NCBI GenBank assembly: GCA_900752785.1
Contig: CAADWP010000095.1
Coordinates: forward strand, 1 to 18,438
Direction of reading: 5' to 3'
Length of the DNA stretch: 18,438 bases
Origin: an uncultured Ruminococcus sp.
Lineage (GTDB): Bacteria; Bacillota; Clostridia; Oscillospirales; Ruminococcaceae
Within the stretch, counting starts at the first letter, position 1. Each line of letters opens with the position of its first letter. Below are positions 12,665 through 18,438 of the stretch, in pieces. The translations under genes and the position numbers were made by a program. Under the pieces are notes generated by a model. It saw only the letters and a program-made list of their open reading frames with translations, did no database searches and was not told the origin of the DNA.

Positions 12665-13908
12665 TGTTTGTTGATTTCGATAAGATTTTTAGTAAGACAC
12701 CGCAAACAGAACTTAAGATTCCGAAAGCGTTAGCAGAACAGTTAAGTTCTAAATTGCCTAATGGATTGAAGTATGTTGTAGATGACAAAACAAATAATTT
12801 GATTATCTCATATGATGAATCAAATGAGACGTCAATAACAATAAAGGGAATGTCACTTAATCCAACAAATGAACAACTAGAGATATTAGGAGAAGATTAT
12901 CATTTTGATGATTTAATAAAATTATCATATAATTCTCAGAAACCTATTCCAGTTAAATATGTTAATGATAGATGCTTGAATATAAATGGAAAAGAAATAT
13001 CAATTGATCATTTAGCTTTTAATCCATTTAAACCATATGAAATCAAGGTCGATTCAACATATATGTATCCATCGCCTTTCCCTCCAGCATTCTCATTATC
13101 TATTGGATGTGAGAAAGCGATATTTGAGTTGACTATTAACAGAGTGGCGAATAACAGCGTAGATATTATGGCTTTTGAATCCCAAAACGATCACTGCTTA
13201 TCTGTTAAATATTATTTTAATCCTAAAACAAACAGTTTTTTAATTACGATAAATATAATGCCTAAATATGCGGTGACTGTAAAAGAAATCATTGATTCAA
13301 TTGAAATATATAACGCATTTATTGATGGCAAAGGAATTATTGCAGGAACGGTAATAGAAACAAAACTTGAAACAAGCGAAGCGAGTAGATATGATAGTGA
13401 GGCTTTAGAATTTTGGACAAAAGTCTATGAACTTGAAAACAAACTTGGAGTAACCTTCGCTCCCCCATTTGTTGATATTGACTTTGAAGATGTATGTAAC
13501 ATTGAGGAAATATATCAGAATATAATTAATAAATTACCCATTAGAAAGAATATAATCATCAATTCTATAACAAGTGAATGGGCGTTTTCAAAAGATGACA
13601 CAGCAAATGAAACATTAGGGAAACCGATTTATTTTGAGTTTGAAGGTACTTCCTCTTTTGAAGTGTCTGGACAAAAAATTGAATTGCCATGTATTGTAGG
13701 AATATTTAATGCTGTATTATCTAAATATGAAAAGAACGAAGATAAGTGTACATTGTTTTTAGAAAGTGAATCTGATGAAAAACAGATGTACACATCAACC
13801 TTATGCTTCTTAACAAAACAAGAACTAATAGAATATAAACAACAAACAAAAAATAGAATTACTTTATTTAGAGATGCCAAAAAACGAAATGAATATTTAA
13901 TCAAATGA
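12664..13908 (+). CDS. abiGii: AbiGii-type abortive infection protein (putative toxin)
   Basis: A 414-residue soluble protein, close to the roughly 400 residues of lactococcal AbiGii. It starts MFVDFDKIFSKTPQTELKIP followed by ALAEQLSSKLPNGLKYVVDD, the kind of N-terminus I associate with the AbiGii_2 family (PF16873). The body is beta-rich with many Ile/Tyr/Phe strands; the C-terminus is a basic helix (QELIEYKQQTKNRITLFRDA). No catalytic motif can be read by eye. The ribosome site AAGGGGGAC lies within the end of the AbiGi gene. Assignment rests on length, N-terminus and strict pairing with the AbiGi-like gene. The mechanism of AbiGii is not settled; the toxin label is the family's putative one. 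Confidence 0.7.
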   Translation: MFVDFDKIFSKTPQTELKIPKALAEQLSSKLPNGLKYVVDDKTNNLIISYDESNETSITIKGMSLNPTNEQLEILGEDYHFDDLIKLSYNSQKPIPVKYVNDRCLNINGKEISIDHLAFNPFKPYEIKVDSTYMYPSPFPPAFSLSIGCEKAIFELTINRVANNSVDIMAFESQNDHCLSVKYYFNPKTNSFLITINIMPKYAVTVKEIIDSIEIYNAFIDGKGIIAGTVIETKLETSEASRYDSEALEFWTKVYELENKLGVTFAPPFVDIDFEDVCNIEEIYQNIINKLPIRKNIIINSITSEWAFSKDDTANETLGKPIYFEFEGTSSFEVSGQKIELPCIVGIFNAVLSKYEKNEDKCTLFLESESDEKQMYTSTLCFLTKQELIEYKQQTKNRITLFRDAKKRNEYLIK

Positions 13909-13982
13909 TAGTGGATGAAAGATATATATTGGTTATGATAGTGACAAACATTAAAGTTGCATTCAAAGTATTAGAAAAGTGG

Positions 13983-14300
13983 AAAAATAATATAAGCATG
14001 TTGTTCCAAAAATAATGTGAATATCAAAATGTTTTATTATCGACAGAGAAAAGTGTATTAATCATTGCTTAAAACGATTGAAAAATTGCCTCCGTAATGG
14101 AGGCAGAAGTGTAAATTAATAATTTTGTAGTCGTATATCAATTGGAGAGGAATTTAATCTTTAATTTTACGTTGCGAAAATTTGTAAGTGGCTAGTTTTC
14201 GGATCGAACACTTTGTAAAATTGAGTAATACATACGTTGCAAAGTTACATAAATAAAAATTTCCCTCACTTGGAAGCAATTAGAAAAAATAATATAAGCA
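13983..14300 (+). repeat. 16-bp direct repeat, copies 302 bases apart
   Basis: AAAAATAATATAAGCA occurs at 13983-13998 and exactly again at 14285-14300, both in the gene-free border. The sequence is AT-rich, so chance is not excluded; arm-type integrase sites or a small duplication are possible explanations. Confidence 0.4.
14087..14105 (+). terminator. Small hairpin downstream of the AbiG pair
   Basis: TGCCTCC (14087-14093) pairs with GGAGGCA (14099-14105) around GTAAT. The stem is GC-rich in an AT-rich region, about 180 bases after the AbiGii stop. The following U-tract is weak, so it is a modest terminator candidate. Confidence 0.4.
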
Positions 14301-14344
14301 GTTTCAATGATAATATTAAACATCAATTTTTATGTGATTTTTTG

Positions 14345-14364
14345 TACAGCTACCATACAGCTAC
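14345..14364 (+). repeat. Tandem TACAGCTAC repeats near the tRNA fragment
   Basis: TACAGCTAC at 14345-14353 and 14356-14364 are direct repeats starting 11 bases apart, about one helical turn, roughly 110 bases inside the island from the tRNA fragment. This is the layout of arm-type binding sites of a tyrosine integrase. Confidence 0.45.
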
Positions 14365-14469
14365 GCAGACAAAATTATTTCTGATGAAATCTGTTTCAGT
14401 AATTTGAATTTCCCGATTTTTCGGACTATTTGATACTTCATGATACTCAATAACACATGGATTGCAATT

Positions 14470-14514
14470 CTCATAACCCGAAGGTCGTTGGTTCAAATCC
14501 AGCCGCCGCAACCA
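14470..14514 (+). pseudogene. 3' fragment of tRNA-Met(CAU): attachment-site remnant
   Basis: From the anticodon loop onward this is a perfect tRNA 3' half: loop CTCATAA (anticodon CAT at 14472-14474), 3' anticodon stem CCCGA, variable loop, T-arm GTTGG-TTCAAAT-CCAGC (14487-14503), 3' acceptor strand CGCCGCA (14504-14510), discriminator A and an encoded CCA (14512-14514). The 5' side is missing: the bases before the loop (CAATT) do not pair with CCCGA, and no D-arm or TGCGGCG 5' acceptor strand exists. This is what remains at one end when an element inserts into a tRNA gene. Orientation says the element lies to the left and the intact tRNA-Met gene is beyond the window's left edge. Confidence 0.8.
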
Positions 14515-14595
14515 TCTTGTTGTAACAAAATAGATGACAACGCCGAAAAGCCCGAATTCTTGCGGTGCAGATAGGGAACAACGTAACTTATGTAC

Positions 14596-14619
14596 AAGGT
14601 CGAGTAATTGCTCGACCTT
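14596..14619 (+). terminator. Rho-independent terminator
   Basis: AAGGTCGAG (14596-14604), loop TAATTG, CTCGACCTT (14611-14619), then TTCTTTT. It is a strong rightward terminator placed about 80 bases after the tRNA 3' end, so probably the original tRNA terminator. It also ends the region facing the serine recombinase gene. Confidence 0.75.
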
Positions 14620-14628
14620 TTCTTTTGG

Positions 14629-16266
<1,638 letters not shown>

Positions 16267-16283
16267 TCACGGACTCTGTCAAA

Positions 16284-16332
16284 CCGATTGAGATATTACA
16301 GATAGTATATCACAATCGGCTTTGAAAGTCCA
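16284..16332 (-). promoter_or_regulatory. Recombinase promoter with an overlapping inverted repeat
   Basis: Minus strand: TGGACT (16332-16327), 17-base spacer, TATACT (16309-16304). CCGATTG (16284-16290) and CAATCGG (16313-16319) form a 7-bp perfect inverted repeat bracketing the -10 box, a likely operator. A short hairpin GTCCG-TTCA-CGGAC (16261-16274) lies in the leader just before the ribosome site. Confidence 0.55.
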
Positions 16333-16344
16333 GCATAATTTTAC

Positions 16345-16545
16345 CTAAAACGACATTTTTTCTGCCGCATTTTTGAGAAGAAGCTTCAGCTTATCCTCCG
16401 ATGTGGATTTTGAATTCATATCAAACACCGAATTTATATTGTAAACAATTCCGTCAATAACAGTTTCACTGTGCATATAATTATGACGGCGGTGATACTG
16501 ATTTGAACCTATATCTTCCGATGTTTCCTTGTAAACATTTTGCAT
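16345..16545 (-). CDS. TnpW-like transposon-encoded small protein
   Basis: A 66-residue protein with a strong ribosome site (GGGAGGG, 6 bases before the ATG). The second half, SETVIDGIVYNINSVF then SEDKLKLLLKNAAEKM, matches the layout I know for TnpW-family proteins of Tn4451-like elements: a T-x-I-DG-x-x-Y strand pair followed by a DKL...L...AA helix. Its function is not established. Position beside the large serine recombinase fits that family's usual context. The gene ends 102 bases before the recombinase start. Confidence 0.7.
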   Translation of the reverse strand: MQNVYKETSEDIGSNQYHRRHNYMHSETVIDGIVYNINSVFDMNSKSTSEDKLKLLLKNAAEKMSF

Positions 16546-16625
16546 ATATAACCCTCCCTGATGCCTTTATGTTCGTTCTCCATGTGAATATTAAATTGAG
16601 CATTTTAAATTTTCCTTTCCAATTT

Positions 16626-17021
16626 TTAATCTTGCTGATATGCAACAGCATCCTCATAATCAATAATACCATTAATTTTTCTGACTTCTGTAACGCACAT
16701 AGCGTGCAGACTTTTCAAGGTTTCATCGTCCACATCGTTGAGTGCTGCAGTCATATGAGATAGCTTTCCAAGCTCGACAGCGACCTTAAAAATCAATCTT
16801 GCGAGCCGCTGTTCCGTACCTTTGATCTGAGCTTTTACTGTTTCCGTTATCATAGGGGAGAGGTAATTTACCTCCTCCTGCTGACGAAGATAGCCGATAT
16901 AGAACTTGACGGCTTTCTCAATAAATTCCGTTTTTGATGCACAGTTATCCTCACGATACTCCTGTTCGATCTTTTTAAGTGTTTCCGACTGAAAATAAAC
17001 AGCCATTTTTTGTTTTGCCAT
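16626..17021 (-). CDS. Ribbon-helix-helix DNA-binding protein of a mobile element
   Basis: A 131-residue protein. MAKQKMAVYFQSETLKKIEQ is a ribbon-helix-helix start: a basic strand, then a helix; EFIEKAVKFYIGYLRQQEEV is the second helix. The remainder is a long helical region (TVKAQIKGTEQRLARLIFKV, then VAVELGKLSHMTAAL) suited to oligomerisation. Ribosome site AAGGAGTGAG. Proteins of this type sit between RepA-like ATPases and serine recombinases in clostridial elements, where they are probably plasmid-copy, oriT-binding or regulatory factors. The gene-free region just upstream has direct repeats that it might bind. Confidence 0.75.
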   Translation of the reverse strand: MAKQKMAVYFQSETLKKIEQEYREDNCASKTEFIEKAVKFYIGYLRQQEEVNYLSPMITETVKAQIKGTEQRLARLIFKVAVELGKLSHMTAALNDVDDETLKSLHAMCVTEVRKINGIIDYEDAVAYQQD

Positions 17022-17434
17022 AAACTCACTCCTTTTTCTCTTACGACCCCTAAAAATGTGCCGTGCCTACGCAGTTTTCTGCGGTTACGACCCCTAAATC
17101 TGCAAAAGTTCCATTTCACGACCCCATTGCAAAGACTCCGCAAACGCCGTAGAATGGCGGTCGGCTTTGCCGTCCGCTGTGACTGCGACCCCGTCGCTTT
17201 AACTAGCAATGAAATATTAAAGCGGACTAAATCTCTAAAATCCAGAATTTGCATAGGTTGCTGCCTTACTTTTCATCGCTGTATCAAAGATATCTCACAG
17301 CATTGCTCACAAACGCTCCACGCTCGCTCGTGTACCGTTTTTACGCTCTCTGCTGATAACTTGTCGGACTGAAAATACGAGGGCACAAATCGGCTGACGT
17401 TTGCTTTGATTTACTGTCACCCTAAACGATTACT
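17022..17434 (-). other. Gene-free region with direct repeats, possible origin or oriT
   Basis: No coding sequence supported on either strand. It contains two exact 14-bp repeats, two looser copies, a hairpin between the exact ones, and a 12-bp direct repeat TTACTGTCACCC (17411-17422, 17439-17450) at the 3' end of the RepA-like gene. GC content is higher than in the island to the left. Confidence 0.5.
17041..17193 (-). repeat. Iteron-like CGACCCC repeats with a hairpin
   Basis: TTACGACCCCTAAA occurs exactly at 17041-17054 and 17085-17098; shorter copies CACGACCCC (17117-17125) and GCGACCCCG (17185-17193) follow. CGCAG-TTTT-CTGCG (17070-17083) is a hairpin between the two exact copies. Repeats plus hairpin next to a RepA-like gene and a ribbon-helix-helix gene suggest a replication origin or transfer origin. 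Confidence 0.5.
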
Positions 17435-18361
17435 TCAGTTACTGTCACCCAGCGTAATCAACGCATTACAGACATTTTCCGAACTTTGGGGGACGTTAGA
17501 GTCAGTAACCTCTACGTACACCAAACTACCGTCGCTAACGTCACCCAAACGATTGTAATCAAGTTCAATAATCCTGACGCCATGACTTCTCCTTGATTTG
17601 AAAGCAACTCCGTAGCGTGCAAGTTCATCTGTATGCTGAACTAAATCACGAGTTACCCGATTTGAATAATACTGCTTGCAAAATCGACTGTACAGCAATT
17701 TGCATAACTCCGTTGCAGAACCCTTAAAACTGATTTCACTAAGCATAAGATCATGAATGACAAGAGGAAAAGTATCACGCTTATGCGGTTCAACTTCATC
17801 TATAACCAGCCAGTGATGATTTTCAAAAACAACATTCAGTTCAAGATTTTCAATGTCACGACCAACACAATACAGTTTACCCTTACGGCTTCCACGCTTG
17901 CTTTCAACAAGAACCATGCTGCCGTCAACACAACCGCTTAAACCTGTTGTTCCGCTTATCATATTGAACGGATCGGAATCATAATTCTTTCTTGTGTGGT
18001 GGACAAGCAGAATAGCAATTCCAAGTTTGTCAGCAAGATTTTTCAAGACAGACAATTCCTTGTAATCACTGCTGTAACTTAAAACTGTTGACTCACGAAT
18101 TTTTTGCAGAGTATCGATAACAACAATTTTTAAGTTAGGCAAAGATTGTTTTGCATTTTCAATTTGTTCCTCAAGACCATTGCCAATTGATTCAGCCATT
18201 ATTGCAAAACTGAGATTATCAACAGCCTCATCAGTAAATTCGTATAAACGGTTTTGCAGTCGCAGCAGACTATCTTCAAGACTAAGGTACAATGCTTGTC
18301 CGCAGTTGGTTTCGTGTTTCAGAAACTGCATGCCCTCTGCAACCGATAAGCACTGAATCGT
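17435..18361 (-). pseudogene. RepA-like AAA ATPase lacking its N-terminus (Walker A lost)
   Basis: The frame from the ATG at 18331 gives 298 residues of a RepA/RecA-like (AAA_25-type) ATPase: ALYLSLED (13-20), Walker B LKIVVIDTLQ with Asp73, LLVHHTRK (108-115) and SGTTGLSG (126-133), then a C-terminal winged-helix-like region. The Walker A (GKS/T) strand and helix that should precede ALYLSLED are absent. Family-like sequence (QCLSVAEG) continues upstream of the ATG to about 18361, where a TAG interrupts it and an unrelated promoter region begins. So the gene is 5'-truncated by insertion or deletion and cannot be a working ATPase. The intact form would be the replication or transfer helicase partner of the element. 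Confidence 0.8.
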
Positions 18362-18372
18362 CTATAATAAAT

Positions 18373-18402
18373 TAGACAAAAAATATTAAGCCGTGGTATA
18401 AT
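18373..18402 (+). promoter_or_regulatory. Promoter of the rightward gene at the window edge
   Basis: TAGACA (18373-18378), 18-base spacer, TATAAT (18397-18402) with an extended TGG just upstream. A ribosome site AAAGGCGG and an ATG follow. Confidence 0.6.
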
Positions 18403-18433
18403 AGAATAAAAAAGAAAAAAGGCGGTAAGAAAA

Positions 18434-18438
18434 ATGTC
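18434..18438 (+). CDS. Start of a rightward gene, cut by the window end
   Basis: ATGTC at the last five bases follows AAAGGCGG at 8 bases distance and an extended -10 promoter. The leader resembles that of the Xre gene in this window (AAGGCGGTAC-AATT-ATG). Only one full codon is visible, so the product is unknown. Confidence 0.5.

Larger units (their letters stand above)
13909..14628 (+). other. Gene-free 720-base island border
   Basis: No coding sequence supported. It contains a 16-bp direct repeat (13983-13998 and 14285-14300), a small hairpin (14087-14105), two close TACAGCTAC repeats (14345-14353, 14356-14364), the tRNA 3' fragment (14470-14514), and a terminator hairpin (14596-14619). 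Composition shifts from very AT-rich to more balanced after the tRNA fragment, consistent with a border. Confidence 0.6.

Noticed and set aside
14263..14276. CCCTCACTTGGAA as another copy of the MITE-like element's end
   Set aside because: Only about ten bases resemble the terminal repeat (CCCTACTTGGAA) and no partner end is found.
17041..17193. CRISPR array
   Set aside because: Only two exact 14-bp copies with uneven spacing and no cas genes nearby; repeats are too short and irregular.
17010..17372. 120-codon plus-strand frame over the repeat region
   Set aside because: It overlaps the ribbon-helix-helix gene start and the iteron-like repeats, has Arg/Leu-rich artefact composition and no ribosome site.

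Overview
The window looks like an accessory, mosaic stretch of a low-GC Gram-positive gut anaerobe, probably a Clostridia/Ruminococcus-type genome. That is inferred from the AGGAGG-type ribosome sites, the AT-rich genes, and a large serine recombinase / TnpW / ribbon-helix-helix / RepA module of the Tn4451-like kind. No core housekeeping gene is present. A 3' fragment of a tRNA-Met(CAU) gene at 14470-14514 looks like the chromosomal end (attR-type) of an island that lies to its left and continues past the start of the window.

Layout. 1-1000: a small relaxosome-like protein and a minimal HUH relaxase (+). 1167-7052: a compact leftward operon of seven genes: a membrane protein with an HNH-like motif and an acidic tail, a small membrane-anchored protein sharing that tail, a tail-anchored coiled-coil protein with exact 54-residue repeats, a CbbX/EccA-like AAA+ ATPase, and three small unknown proteins. 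I do not recognise this as a named system; it is the best candidate here for an undescribed one. 7068-8950: a tyrosine recombinase gene bounded by an 18-bp perfect inverted repeat whose copies look like recombinase core sites, with consensus promoters nearby. This could be an invertible control segment next to the operon. 8950-9282: a small Xre-type regulator. 9444-11370: a Septu-type pair (PtuA ATPase, PtuB HNH nuclease). 11456-11615: a 160-bp MITE-like element. 11825-13908: an AbiGi/AbiGii-type abortive infection pair. 13909-14628: a gene-free border holding the tRNA fragment. 14629-18361: a second mobile element, read leftward: large serine recombinase, TnpW-like protein, ribbon-helix-helix protein, and a RepA-like ATPase that has lost its N-terminus. 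18373-18438: a promoter and the first bases of a rightward gene.

Taken together, the island carries two recognisable anti-phage modules (Septu, AbiG) beside an unassigned membrane/AAA+ operon and a recombinase that may switch it. The most striking sequence-level signals are: (1) an A8 slippery tract in the small membrane protein gene, where a -1 shift restores a C-terminus homologous to that of its operon neighbour and ends exactly at the next gene's ribosome site; (2) the exact 54-residue periodicity of the coiled-coil protein; (3) the inverted core sites around the integrase. Family names come from reading motifs by eye; no database search was run.
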